From: Neolentinus lepideus HHB14362 ss-1
Lineage: Eukaryota > Basidiomycota > Agaricomycetes > Gloeophyllales > Gloeophyllaceae
Direction: 5' to 3'
NCBI GenBank assembly: GCA_001632425.1
Contig: KV425572.1
Location: 1 to 64,000, forward strand
DNA: 64,000 nucleotides
Shown here one piece after another: positions 23,136-34,550 of this stretch (its first letter is position 1; each line of letters starts with the position of its first letter). The position numbers were made by a program, and so were the translations under genes. The notes beneath the pieces are model-generated. The model searched no databases and was not told where the DNA came from. It saw only the letters and a program-made list of their open reading frames with translations.

Positions 23136-23639
23136 CACTTCGGGAGTTGCACTCTTTTGGACCCCGCAAAAGGTTGATCGGAAGGGATATCGAAAAGGTT
23201 ATATTTAGGAATACATTCTAGAGGGCTCAAAATACAATATTTTAAACAGTCTCAAAATGGAATGCTGAAGGTTATCTTTTCCATTACCTTCACAAATACT
23301 TTTGCAAGGGTCAAAATAAATGTTTTTGTGCCCATTTAAAGCGGTTACCACCATATAAACTCTTGCAGCACCCCAAAAGGGATTATCCTGGCAGGGGTCA
23401 CATGATTTAAAGATCATATTTTTTGAAGTTGAAAAAGAATTACTACATTGGGCAACAGTTTATTATATTTCGGCAACTTGCGCCAGTTAATGCTGAAGAT
23501 AACCTTTCCTATTCCATTTTGAGCTACCTCAAATTTTTACATTTCGAGGTCTACAAAATGCATTCCCTAAATATTATCTTTTCAATATCCCTTTCAATCA
23601 ACCTTTTGCTAGGCCTAAAAGAGTGCAACTCCCGAAGTG
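23136..23639. mobile_element. 504-bp MITE with long terminal inverted repeats starting CACTTCGGG
   Basis: The two ends are inverted copies over roughly 80 bp with few mismatches, and weaker similarity continues to about 150–190 bp, so the element is nearly a fold-back. It begins CACTTCGGGAGTTGCACTCT and ends with the reverse complement. TGT flanks both sides (23133–23135 and 23640–23642), a 3-bp target duplication. CACT-type termini with 3-bp duplications recall the CACTA (CMC) superfamily; that assignment is an inference. No transposase is present. Confidence 0.72.
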
Positions 23640-23642
23640 TGT

Positions 23643-24639
23643 AGGCCTCCAAACACAGTGGCCACGTGTCTGCTCTGCCGAAGCAGAGTTCCAACTTGCC
23701 GTTGTGACCGAATGGAGAAGAACTAAGTATACACAGCTCAGTATTTCGATGTTAACATTGATGAGCTTTCCAATGTGATAGTATGGTATGGACACCAAGG
23801 AGCTACATCATACAGTTATGCGGACTTGAATTTCTGGAATGGTGATACTGCTGAAGCATAAAGGGGTGATATCCCTTTTCAATACTTTAGGGCAGGTTTC
23901 TCCAGATCCTGCAAAATCCGAGTTGTCCACATCAACGACGCCAAGACCCACTACTAAAGGTAGCGGGAATATATAGCAAGCAACACCGTGACCTCCATAC
24001 ATCCCAGGCGATCGTACCACAGTGGCGCGTAATCTATAATTAATTGACAGTAGCATAGTGAATCTTGGCATACCTTAGATTGCTGCTTTTGAGACTCCCC
24101 TGTTGTAGATATCAGCTCCGAGGTCGGCAGGCTAAAACTGAGAAATGAGCTATACCCTCACATCAGAATCATGTCAAAGGCTGAGATGAAGCTGAAGCCA
24201 GATGTGATCAGTACTAGTGCCGAATACGATGCAGCGACTCAAAAAGCGTATTTACGCTTGGACCCGCACAGAAACGGACATTGTTATAAGACGCCCGATC
24301 GGAGGGGACGTACGCTGCAGAGTAAAGGCTCGAACTTGAAGCCACGAATCAAGAGTAGCCCCCACCCGTAATATTGAGGTACGTGTAAGACGATACCCGT
24401 GGCTTTCATTTGCTCGGAAAGAGGTATACAGGTCTGAGGCTTCGTAGTCCCAGAAATGGTGGGCGATGCAAAAGACTAGGCGAAAGCTCAGCACCCTATT
24501 CGGACGCCCATACTAGTAGGTATCAGTGGCTGCTTGAAATCTGGGCAAGAACGCTGACGACGGAGATCTGAGAACTCCAAGGTGGAGAGCTGACTCAGGT
24601 GAAGACCTGGACCAAGTGCAGGTGGCGCTCACAACACAG
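23643..24639. other. Intergenic region between transposon pair and WD40 relic
   Basis: About 1 kb. A 66-codon frame at 24171–24371 begins MSKAEMKLKPDVIS but has no recognisable features. Nothing else was supported. Confidence 0.3.
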
Positions 24640-25230
24640 ATATCCTAGCTCCCAACGTCACGTCCCATATGCGCTTGCGATCCAGATACGAGTTTCGTCC
24701 CATCTGGAGAGAAAATAAGGGACCTTCGACGTCGCACTCCACGCCCTCCTGATACCAGGACGCGAATTTGAGAAAGGCGACGAAGGTATCCCACCGCGGA
24801 CTTGACTACGGGCGCGCTTTCCCTCTGGCGATGAGCCTCACGTGAACAAGGCGATTGCAGGTCAGATTTTTTAAGTCCGAGATGTATGCCTCCCGATCCA
24901 TGATCGCTTGAGGCAGGATAGATTTGCTGTTCCGCGTGCACATCGTCTTGTCTTGTCCTTGGAACGTGAGCCCATTTGCAGAGAAGGCGGTCTCCCTCCA
25001 GACTGTAGCTTCGCAATGTCCTCCGATCCGATGCGTGCGTCGCGGAAAATACGGGTTTGTCCCTGCGTTTGGATTTCTGTAGATCTAGAGGATATGCGGG
25101 ACTGCTTTTCGGCCTCAGGATATCCATTCACGAGTCTGGTTGGTTGCAAGTTGAGATGGCGATGTGCAGCCACTTTTTGCGTGAACGATGATCGCGCTTT
25201 CGCTTTTATATGTATCACCCTGCCTCGTCC
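24640..25230 (-). pseudogene. WD40-repeat relic, probably from an NLR gene
   Basis: Read leftward, the sequence contains SPDGTKLVSGSQ at about 24700 and, in another frame, RIWDVTLGA just after it. These are the start and end of a single WD40 blade separated by a frameshift. Upstream minus-strand frames are interrupted and only faintly WD40-like. With the intact NLR 3 kb away, this is most simply a decayed fragment of a related receptor's C-terminal propeller. Confidence 0.42.
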
Positions 25231-25250
25231 GAGCGATTTGCCGACGTGAA

Positions 25251-26356
25251 TTTGGAGTGCTGGGGTACGTTCGCCTGCCGGGTTAGTCGTAGAAGGTCTT
25301 GTGGATTCGAGCTCGGTGGATAATGGTTACTGGTCGGGGTGGAAGATGAACGGGTATGATCAAGGGATCGATGTGAGGTGTCAATTGTACGTACCGATCA
25401 CGTTGATCGTTCACTGGTGAGGAAGACGGTTCTTGGGACGTATATCATATATATAGCTGAAGTTCTTGCTGCCGTCGAGGAGTCTGGCGCAAGAACCACG
25501 GAGGGAAGCATATCTCGCACATAAGAGAGGCCGCACCCCATTGTTATAGCAAGGTGCATTTGTCGAGAGATATGGTTCCAACATACGTACGAGATATAGA
25601 TCCAACATACGTACGAGATATAGTTCCAACATACGTACCCGTCATTCATTGTCAAAGTGATGGGTATCTTCACAAGGCATATGTTTACGTTGGGACGTCA
25701 TCGAGGAAATATCTCCGAGAAAGGAAGCGGAATTGTTGCGGGGAAAGAGATTGCGTCACGATGTGCGACGACTCGGAATCGATGAGCGTGATTGACATCC
25801 AGAATGACCTCGAAACAATGGACTCACACGCACCGTCGAAAAGGCGGGGACATCGCCATAAACCTGAATCAAAGGTGTGTCACGGCGGATCAGGCTGTGA
25901 AACGACATGTCTCGTATGTTGAAATCCGGTATCGTTCTCAGTTCGTTGTCAAGCGCGGACATATCGTTGTTGTTCTCTGACCATACGAGGTTGCTATGAC
26001 AAGGACATAGTACAGGACGATCTCCTGAGACGGCATCGGCAATACCACAGAGAATATAGTTTCCTAATGGGGCGATGCGCCACGTGGAGTGGATGAATTG
26101 CCGTATGTTTTAGTTTTGTAATATCCGAATTTTAATTGCGATGGATAAATCGACTCTCTCGCCCATCCCACCTCGACCCCACCCACGATTCCACTCTGGC
26201 CGCTGCATACTCGACCATCCCGCCCTTCCGCCTCGTCTGGGAGGCAAAGCAGCACAGACCAGGGCCTGCCACACCGCCCCCGCCGCCCACCAGTGCAGAG
26301 TGAGTCGCCACGTATCTCCTGTCGTCGTCGCCGTCTCCAACACCCATCCCAGCCCC
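25251..26356. other. Intergenic region with a short tandem repeat
   Basis: About 1.1 kb with only small unsupported frames. It contains the 24-bp repeat at 25577–25638. The last 250 bp become GC-rich and form the upstream region of the zinc-repeat gene; an unused ATG at 26141 lies in a frame that does not continue into the domain exons. Confidence 0.35.
25577..25638. repeat. 24-bp tandem repeat with ACGT palindromes
   Basis: Two full copies and one partial copy of TCCAACATACGTACGAGATA plus TAG(A/T). Each copy holds the palindrome GTACGTAC-like core TACGTA. A worn partial copy may precede it at about 25565. Confidence 0.85.
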
Positions 26357-28610
26357 ATGCCCGACCCCGACGAGTACGAGACCGGCCGCGTCATCTGCGA
26401 GATCTGCGGCGAGGGCGTCTCCTTCCGCGACGACGCGACCGGCGGGTTCACCCTCAAGCACTGGGAAGCCCACCGCGCAGTCTGGTGCGTACCCATCTCA
26501 CATCCCACTAGCTACCTATTCACAACCCCCATCGCGCAGCGCCGCGAGCAACCACAACAACACCCAGCCCGAGTCCAGCACCTCCGCGATCCGCCTCCCG
26601 CCTACGCACCCCTCGCACATCCCGCCCGCCATCATGGGCCAAGCCCCTGACGCACCGCAGCTCCTCCCCATGTCCTCCAAGCGGCGGCGCGCCAAACGGT
26701 CCGAGGAAGAGCGCATCGCGTACCTACGGAGCGACCCCCACGTCGCGCAGTTCGAGGCGTACCGCGTGCTGTGCGGCAATTGCAACAAGTGGATACGGCT
26801 GCGCCCCAACTCGACGTACTGCTCGATCCCGTGGGACGCGCATAGGAAGAGCTGTCTCGCGCGCAAGGGCCCCGGGTGAGTGGGTGATCTCGGATCAGAC
26901 GCCGCTGTGGATGTGGCATCGTTTTGCATAGTGTATTACAATAAGTACTGAGTACTAACGTTAATCCTCTTACAGCGGCCGCCGGGGCAAGAAGCCGAAA
27001 CAAACTCCCACCGCGGCGCCCCTAGACCCGCGCGTAGCATACTTTGCGAAAGACCCCGACGTGCGGAAATACGAAGGTGACCGCGCGCTGTGCAACATCT
27101 GTGCGCGCTGGGTCTCGCTCGTCGACACTGCCACCGCCCCCAAGCAGGTAGAGAGGAGGGAGATTGATAATTACGATGATGAGGAGGAAGATGAGCGGGA
27201 TGAAGGGGTGGAGGAGAGGATGGAAGATGAGGATGCGGAGGGAGATGAGGAGGAGCAGGGGGAGCAGGAGAAGGAAGAGCAACAGGGAGCGTCACGGGAT
27301 CAAAGTCGGGAGCAGGATGACGTGATCCGGCGGTGGGTGAAGCACAAAGACGAGTGCAAAGCGAGCCTCGGTACGAGCCAGGGGTGCGTCCACCTCCCAC
27401 TCCCGCCTCCCTCACTCTAACCCCTCTTCCCTTCCCTCTCTCTCTTTCCCACACACATAGCTCAACCCCAGACCCCAAGACCGGCCGCCGCCTCAACGCC
27501 GAGCAGCGCGCCGCCTTCCTGCGCGCGGACCCGCTGGCCGCGCGCGTCGAGCCGAACCGCGTGTTCTGCGGCGTGTGCGCGAAGTGGGTGCAGCTGAGGC
27601 AGGACAGCACGTACTGCGCGTATCCGTGGGTGATGCACCGCGGGAAGTGCGTGAGGAGGCGGGAGCGGCGGCAGGAGCGGGAGGCGTCGGGGGTCGGGGA
27701 GGGGGAGGGGGAGGTGGAGGTGGAGGACCCGGAGAGCGAGGAGGGGGTGGATAGCGAGGACGAGGCGGAGCGGGAGCGGAGGAGGGAGGAGAGGCGGAGG
27801 GCGTTGGTGGAGAGGCGGGGGAGGAAGAGGCGGCGGGGGCGGCCGCGGAAGGACGAGGGCGGGGGGGCGATGGCGGCGGTGGGGGTGAGGGTGTGGAAGT
27901 TGAAGCCTGGTGGGGAGATGGAGCTTCGGGCGGGGGAGGTGGAGGACCCGGAGCCGGAGCAGCCGGAGATGGGGAGCGAGAGTGAGAGCGAGGGGCAGGG
28001 GGGGAAGCGGAGGCGGGTGGAGGCGCCTGGGCCTGTGCCTGTGCGGAGCCTCGCGGATCTGGACTCGCCCGAGGGGAGGTGCGCTGTTCTTGTGTTGCTG
28101 TTGTTGTTTTGGTGTGTGCTGACGCGGTGTAGGTCTGCGTTTGTGCACGCGTCGCTGGCGTATCTGACGGCGACGACGTACGAGGCGACGGATGAGATGA
28201 CTGTGGGCGGGTTGGTGGAGTATCTGAATGCGGCGGTGCCGAGGGATAAGCATGAGGATTTTGAGGCGGGGGAGGTGGGGCGGTGGATTGGGATGGGGGG
28301 CGTGTGGGAGGTGGTGGGGGAGGTGGTTAGAGCCAGGGGATGGGGGGATGGGGTGGCTGGTGTGGGTGGGCAGATGTATGCTGGTGTGGTTGGGCAAGTG
28401 TCTCCTAGCGTATCCCGTGCAGCACCTCACACCGTCGCTCAACCCTATCTGGGCGAGCAAGTCTCTCACTTCACTCCCGCCGTGTCTCAAGAAGTACCTC
28501 CCGCCACTCCCGCCGCGGCCCCTCCTCCCGGCTCGTCCCAACCAACCCCTCCTGCCACCACTCCTAGTGAGGACGAAGAGGATGCGGAGGGGGAGGAGGG
28601 CGAGTCGTGA
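26357..28610 (+). CDS. Protein with four CxxC…W…H…C zinc-binding repeats and an AT-hook
   Basis: Unrecognised basidiomycete protein with a clear repeat architecture. The four units read: (1) ICEICGEGVSF…HWEAHRAVC; (2) LCGNCNKWIRL…PWDAHRKSC; (3) LCNICARWVSL…WVKHKDEC; (4) FCGVCAKWVQL…PWVMHRGKC. Each is CX2C, then W/F, then WXXHXXXC, a plausible single zinc site. Units 2–4 are preceded by an R-x-x-YL/FL-x-x-DP motif, and unit 3 contains an acidic insert (EEEDERDEGVEE…). Introns separate the units (after 26484, 26877 and about 27384), one unit per exon group. The C-terminal half is acidic/basic low complexity with an AT-hook (KRRRGRPRK) and ends after a proline-rich tail at 28610. A nuclear DNA-binding role is inferred. 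The start at 26357 was chosen because it leads directly into unit 1. Confidence 0.72.
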
Positions 28611-29028
28611 GATCTGTATATTCGTCTTGGGTCGTGGGCTTTCGATCGGGTACCGGTCACCTTGGGATGGAGGTGCACGGTCAGGCGTTGAACTTTGAGC
28701 TTGCGCATCGCTTGTCGGGCAGTTGTACGTTTTGTTTTGTTTCGTTATTGGGATACATTATTCTTGCGCGTCGTCATACTATATCCTTATCCTGCTTTTC
28801 TTGCTTTTTGTGTTTTGGGTACCCCGGACATTGATTTATATACGCAGCGTGCCTGGGGTGTGTAGCATACATGATGGTGGGTGGCGTGTGTGATATAGGA
28901 CTTGGGTTGTTCTGTTGGTGGGAGTACATATGATAGATATTTACGAGCTGTGGGTGAATATATGGTAGGTCAAATCTGTAACGTCCCTTGTAGCGCTATG
29001 ATATTGATACGAGACTAGAACAATACAT
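28611..29028. other. Intergenic region before tRNA-Leu
   Basis: 3' flank of the zinc-repeat gene and upstream flank of the tRNA. No further feature was recognised. Confidence 0.35.
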
Positions 29029-29110
29029 GGAGAGATGGCCGAGCGGTCCAAGGCGTTAGACTAAGGATCTAATCCATTCGTGGGCGTGGGTTCGAATCCC
29101 ACTCTCTTCA
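29029..29110 (+). tRNA. tRNA-Leu (anticodon AAG)
   Basis: Class II tRNA that folds fully without an intron. The acceptor stem GGAGAGA pairs with TCTCTTC (discriminator A at 29110). The D arm is GCC…GGC and the anticodon stem TTAGA/TCTAA, with loop CTAAGGA giving anticodon AAG, which reads CUU/CUC leucine codons via inosine. A long variable arm follows, and the T arm is GTGGG TTCGAAT CCCAC. The internal A box (TGGCCGAGCGG) and B box (GGTTCGAATCC) are intact. Confidence 0.96.
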
Positions 29111-29356
29111 CGATTCCTTTTGGGTGGATATTTTTAGGTCGTCCCTCCGTGCTGATGGTGTGCTGAGTGAATGGGTATATATATTATGTATATACAGGTT
29201 GGGGTGAAGTGCGAGTGGTCTCTTCCCGTCTGTATGCGTTGAGTCTTCAGTCTTTCTCTCTTGGTCTGCTCCTCTCCTTGATCTATACGCGCCTCCTCCA
29301 CTTGCTCTACACCTGCTTCCTCACTTGTGATCTACACCCATGTCTTCCCTCCCCTT

Positions 29357-30201
29357 CTACACCTTCCCATACCCACCCCCCTCCAGAAACCCCCTCACCC
29401 TCCCCACCACGTTTTCCAGCCCGGCGAGCCAGAGTGCGAGGGCGGCGTGGAGCTTGTCGGGCGCGCCGCCCTGGGCGAGGTGCGTGAAGAAGGAGGTGCG
29501 GGACGGGACGGCGAGAATGGCGAGCTGGGGGTGGGGTTAGGTGGGTTGGAGGGGAGAGGAAGAGATACACGCACCGAAACGACGGAGCGCACAGCCCAGT
29601 TATGGTGGTGGCGCAGGACGTCGTCGTATGCGCGCTTGAAGCAGGTGTGCAGCTCGGCGTGTTGGTCGGTTTGGGTATGTTGCAGGGCACGGAGGGTGAA
29701 GAGGAGGCCGCTTGGGTGTGGGAGTGAGAAGAGGGAGAGCAGGAGGGGTGGGGAAACGCACCGGACGAAGCGGACGAGACACGCGGTGGCGTAGCGGTGC
29801 CCCTCTGCTGCCTCTGCGGCGACGAGCTTCTCGAGCGTGGGCGAGCGGTCGCGCGCGGCGTTGTACTTGTCGCGGACGCCCTGGTGCGGATGCGGATGTC
29901 AGGACGGGGAGGAGCGGGGAGCAGGCGGGCGCACGCCGAGGTTGGTCTTGAGGTCGTTTTGGACGAAACCAAAGACGGCTGAGCCGAAGAGGTCTGTGCG
30001 GGTAAGCGGGAGGGACGGGGAGAGTGAGAGGGGGCGCACCGAACATGGTGATGAGCCCGTCGGAGGCTTCGAGGAAGGCGGCAGTGTCGACGCCGTCGTC
30101 GGTGATGGGGACGTCTGCAAAGGACTGGGGCGGGGTCAAGAGTGGCAAGAGTGGGTAAGTGAATCTGGTACCTTGACCGTTTCAAAGTATGGCTGGGACA
30201 T
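29357..30201 (-). CDS. Glycolipid transfer protein (GLTP) domain protein
   Basis: Small all-helical lipid-transfer protein, read leftward from ATG at 30201 (MSQPYFETVKSFADVPITDD after splicing). The spliced protein runs through AAFLEASDGLITMFD, GSAVFGFVQNDLKTNL, RDKYNAARDRSPTLEKLV, RLVRGLLFTLRAL, RAYDDVLRHHHNWAVRSVVS and FFTHLAQGAPDK, and ends GFLEGGGYGKV. The D-x3-N pair in NDLKTNL matches the headgroup-binding Asp and Asn of GLTP, and the His/Trp cluster in RHHHNW is also typical. Length (about 200 residues over four or five exons) fits the family. GLTP proteins move glycosphingolipids or ceramide phosphates between membranes in the cytosol. The neighbouring tRNA is unrelated. Confidence 0.88.
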
Positions 30202-30637
30202 GTCTGAGACGGTGGTGAGGGGGTGAGGGAACTTGTAGCTTGGAAAGTATAGAGGGAGGGTGTGCTGCATGGGCGAGGCGAGAGCAGCCACAACGTGAAT
30301 TGACGGCGTTTGCCGGTGGACATGTGCCGAGGAATGTCCGTTATATACATAGCAGCTAAAGCGGAATAAGGTCGCGTCCGTCACCTCCTTCGCCGCTCTC
30401 TATAGATCTGCGACGAGTGTCTCCTGAACGGGGAGCTTCAGCACGCCCCTCCCACATTAGCATGAAATCCGCCTCCTTACCTGCACCACGTATGGGGGCC
30501 CGGGGAAATGGACAGCGCTACGCTGACAGTAATGCACGGTTTACACTATACAGTGGTTAAGATAAATATACATGTACACAAGCCCGTTATATATATATAT
30601 ATGCACGTGTATCTTGCACCCAGTCACCAATCCTCAC
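30202..30637. other. Intergenic region with a TA microsatellite
   Basis: Promoter side of the GLTP gene and the 3' flank of the regulator gene. A (TA)n run occurs at about 30587–30602. No gene was recognised. Confidence 0.4.
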
Positions 30638-33600
30638 TCACAGAAAGTTTGCACCGTCGAGCAGCCCATTGTCCCGCACGAAGCTCGTCCATCGCTGGTC
30701 CATACGCGCATCGCCCTGCAGCTGCGGCTGCGGCTGCTCAAAGTGGTGAAAGAACGTCGCCTGGAAGGGCTGCTGCTGCTGCCACTGCACATCCATGGGC
30801 ACCACATGCCCCATCTCGAACGCGCCCCACGATCCCGCAGGTGGCGGCGGCGGTGGCGGGGGCAGGTAGTGCCCGTCGTACGCGTCGTAGTAGTTGTACG
30901 CCCAATCTGGCCCGGCCATGTCCTCGCGCGGGCTGTGCGCCGTCGAGGGGCGGTCGGGCGTGGAGACGTATGATCCAGACGTCGCGGGCGTCGGGCACGC
31001 GGAGCTGCGCACCCGCGATCGCCGGCGGGCGACGACCCTGCTCGCGCGCCCGGCGAAGATGGACAGCTCGTCGTCCGTCTGGTCCTGCCCCGCGGCTCCT
31101 TCGCTGACGCCCTTGTCCGCGGCGCTGAGAGCCTCTCGGGCGCTCTTCCGCAGTCGCACGATAATGCGCTGGCGGAGGCGGGGGCGGTGAGACGGATGTT
31201 ATCGAGGAGAGTAAGGACTCACCAGTGCCTCAGCCGCGCGCCGGCTCATCGGCGCGGCTTTCGTGAGCAGCACGTAAGCCTGCTCCAGCTCTTCCATGGC
31301 AGCGGGCGCAAGCGCACAGCGCGGTCCTTTGGTGACGACGGCGCCGAACACGACCTAGGATCGACCGGTCAGACTCGTAGAAGGCGTCGGGGGGATGGGG
31401 ACCTACAGCCGCGGAGAACGCGAACGACCAGACGTACCAGACTTGCGCTATGACGTCGGGGTGGCGGCTGAACTGCTCGCGCGTTGTCTTGAGGATCGAC
31501 GAGGCGGCGCGGTACGTCACGAGGAACGAGCGGTCGTACTCGCTGAGGAGCGGGTTGTCTGGGTGGTCCGTGATGGCTTGGATGAAGTAGCTCCTGTGAA
31601 TGTAAAGCAGGACTGCATGCACGTCGGGTTAACCGCTGTCGTGCACCGCGGCAGACGAGCACACTCACTGATTTCGCGCGAATGCGACAGACAGAAGTGT
31701 AGCAAAGACAGTTTCAGACTGACCTTGCTGGAACCGGGAGGATCTGATGGCTCCTGCTCGTAAGACGGCGCCACGGGAAAAGTTTCCACTTTCCGACCGA
31801 GTTCCAGGATCTTAGAGTATGGTGGGGTTGCTGGGATAACTGCTTGCGCGGCGACTTCCGCTACGCAGGTGGCAGTAAACTGGAACTCCCATTTCTCTGC
31901 TGAAGAGACGTCAGCTATCCCTACATATCCTGGGCTCTATGGATGTGGATGTCTACCTGCAGTGGTCACGGGATCTTCGGCTTGGGGAAATTGACAGTCT
32001 ACAGACGATATATTGCAAGCCATCGGACGACCTGTGATAAGACTCTGCAATAGCACACTATCAATACCAGATCGAGGATACGCTGTGAACCTCCTACCTG
32101 CCAGACATCAAAGACAAAGATGTCCCAGAATAGCCGCCGTCTCTGCTCCACAATCTTCGGAGGCAAGCCCCATCTCTCACCGTCCCGATCTGCAAAAATT
32201 CGGCAGGAGGTCTTGCAACTGGAACTGATGAATACTTACGAAGACCCAACTACACAAGGTGTCTAAGCTCTTGTTCGACTCGCATGACAGTAACTAGTGC
32301 TAACCGTATGTGATAAGTGCGCCGCCAACGTGACAAATGACCACGTCGACTCCATCCTGGATTCCCTGTCCACCACATCGTCTCCGCGCATCGACATGTA
32401 CACGCTCAACAGCTCGAACGTCTGCACGGTTGCAATTGACGGCTTCTCTAGTATCGAGCGTAAACAGAGCGACGCCCTCGCGAGTTGGAAGTAGCGCTCC
32501 GATTCTACTCTATTTGGTGTAGGCGTAACTTCCATGACCACGCCGATGGCGAGAACAGTGAAAAGGAGCGCGAGTGCGTGCGGACCGCTACAGTCTTCAG
32601 AGGGTGTGTACCCCGCCCTGGAGTATATCGCCGGCAAGAGATCCTCAGTTAGCTGGGATTTTGCGATACAGCGGTATATCCAGGTGATGCGATCCCCAAA
32701 AGCCTCGCAGAGTGCCAACGCTCGCTCGTAAGGAGGGAGGTACGATTGGATCATCCTGTGCATCGAACCCACAGGGCCGTCAAGGTGGAACGGAAAGGAT
32801 TGAATAAATTGCATAATAGCTTCTGGGAGGGCAGGGCTTTTGGATACACTTTCGGCATCGCTGGTCTCAGCACTCGAGCCCGGTGGTTCCGGACTTTCGT
32901 CGCCCTAGATTTGATTAGTCGGCGTCTGTTGCACCTAAAATCATCTTACCCGTAGCAAGGTCTGTATATTCATTTTCAAGTCCATGAAGTGGTAACATAT
33001 GACGGATACTTACCTCCACACCCCCTGAAGGCCCGAAGAATCGGGAGACGCCGTTCTCCGACACTGTTAACGTCCCGAAAAAATCACTGAGATGCTGTTC
33101 TGTGGCTGGCGTGCTGGATCCGCTTTGTGCGTTTATTGCTGGGGTGGTGGCCACAGGAACACCACTCTGCTGTAACAGAGGATGTGGATCTGACGAAACC
33201 TGGGCGTGTGATGTGGCGAGGGCATCTTCTAGTTCACGCACACGTTTCGTCAGGGAATTGATCTGGTCGTATAGGTGCTCGGTTGCGGCCAAGACGGACC
33301 TATATGTCGATCGTAAGAGAATGTCGTGAGTACAATCCACAACATACCGAGTTCCTTGACCCGTGGTAAGGCTGTCTGCGTATCTTTAGCATGGCATTAC
33401 TTCGGTGTATTCCAAGGCTCACCATTTGGACAAAGGGACTCGCACCCTCTTCTCTATACAAGATGCCGTCCGGTTCATCAATAGAGCGATTTACGAACGA
33501 GATAATCTTGCGTACCCGACATGATTGACATGGTACCTGCTTGTCACATTTGATTTTTAACCTTAAAACAAGGATAGATGGCCGCTTTGGTAAAGAGCAT

Positions 33601-33759
33601 TCCCCCCGTTGTTGACGAGCGTTGATCGCACCTCCGACACTCGGCACATGATATTTCGCCTCTGCTCCGCTTCAATTCGATTTCAAGCACTTGATGCCCA
33701 TCCAATGCGTCCTTTCTGTGCGATCGTCGGCCACTGCCTTTGCTCAGTTCTGGTGGCAT
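30638..33759 (-). CDS. Zn2Cys6 transcription factor with fungal-specific TF domain (paralogue A)
   Basis: Multi-exon regulator read leftward. The start at 33759 (MPPELSK) was chosen because the paralogue at 47096 starts with the equivalent MPADVAK. An N-terminal zinc cluster is assembled across an intron: CAECRR joined to LKIKCDKQVPCQSC, then GCESLCPN. A coiled-coil dimerisation segment (TEHLYDQINSLTKRVRELEDAL) follows. The central fungal_trans-like domain includes FFGTLTVSENGVSRFFGP, SYLPPYERALALCEAF, the typical WGL…RRRLFWDIFVFDVWQ with SLITGRP, and a later LLYIHRSYFIQAIT. A glutamine/proline-rich tail ends at 30638. All exons appear intact. Such proteins bind CGG-containing promoter sites as dimers in the nucleus. 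The target is unknown; the paralogue lies between two monooxygenase genes. Confidence 0.88.
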
Positions 33760-34550
33760 CAGAGAAGTGGGATGCGTTAGCGCAAGCACCTAGGCCTGTC
33801 CTGTATAAAAAGGTGTGTATGATAGCGGCACTCGGCTTTAATATATCCCTTACCCGGCCCCTTTGCCAATTAATTGTTCTCACGAGTTGCTTAATTTGCC
33901 GAGGCTGCTGTGCACACCCCTCCATCGTCGGAGGGTTTAATGGACTGATAGCAGTGCGGGACATGGTTTAGAGTCCGAAGTACATATGCACGCTCTACTG
34001 GCTGGAAGAAGCGATCACCGTGTCAGATATCTTCTCCGTAATATTAGGAATCTGATCCGGTCTGTCCCTAGGTGTGAAAGTTGGCAGTTGAAGTTGAGTA
34101 GTCGAAAAGACAATCTCGAAACCCTCCCAACCAATTTCCTTAACGCCTGTTCTCGAGACAATCTGCCTTATAGGCTATAGAACGTCTGCTGGCAATAACA
34201 GCAAGGATTGGCTTAAGAATTACGTGAGACTCACGCGCACGTTTGAAGGAATGAAGTAAGTTCTCAGTACTCAGTGGCGGAGCCGTGAGGCGAGACAGTA
34301 AGCATCTGTGGTCAACCAATTGGCTATCCATTCGAATTACGGCAAATGTGTACTTGGTCAGGTCCGAAGCTTCAATAGACAGGTTGCACACAAACCATGA
34401 AAGAAGGATCGTAAAAATACATGAATGGAAGATTCCTAAGCCTCTTCGTCGTAACAGAGGGACAGCATTCCTGATCGCTCCCGTTACAGATACCTACCCT
34501 AATATCGAGGTCCGTGGTCCACGTCATTCTCGTGAACAATTATCGTTGTA
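33760..34550. other. Intergenic region between regulator and Hua1-like gene
   Basis: 790 bp containing the regulator's promoter and the 3' flank of the next gene. A TATAAAAA string occurs near 33803 on the plus strand, the wrong orientation for the regulator. No gene was recognised. Confidence 0.35.

Noticed and set aside
25554..25640. CRISPR-like array at the 24-bp repeats
   Set aside because: The copies are directly adjacent with no spacers, and the genome is eukaryotic.
27462..28541. 359-codon minus-strand frame opposite the zinc-repeat gene
   Set aside because: It is rich in Pro, His, Leu and Arg, as expected from the antisense of a GC-rich acidic/basic coding exon, and has no domain features.
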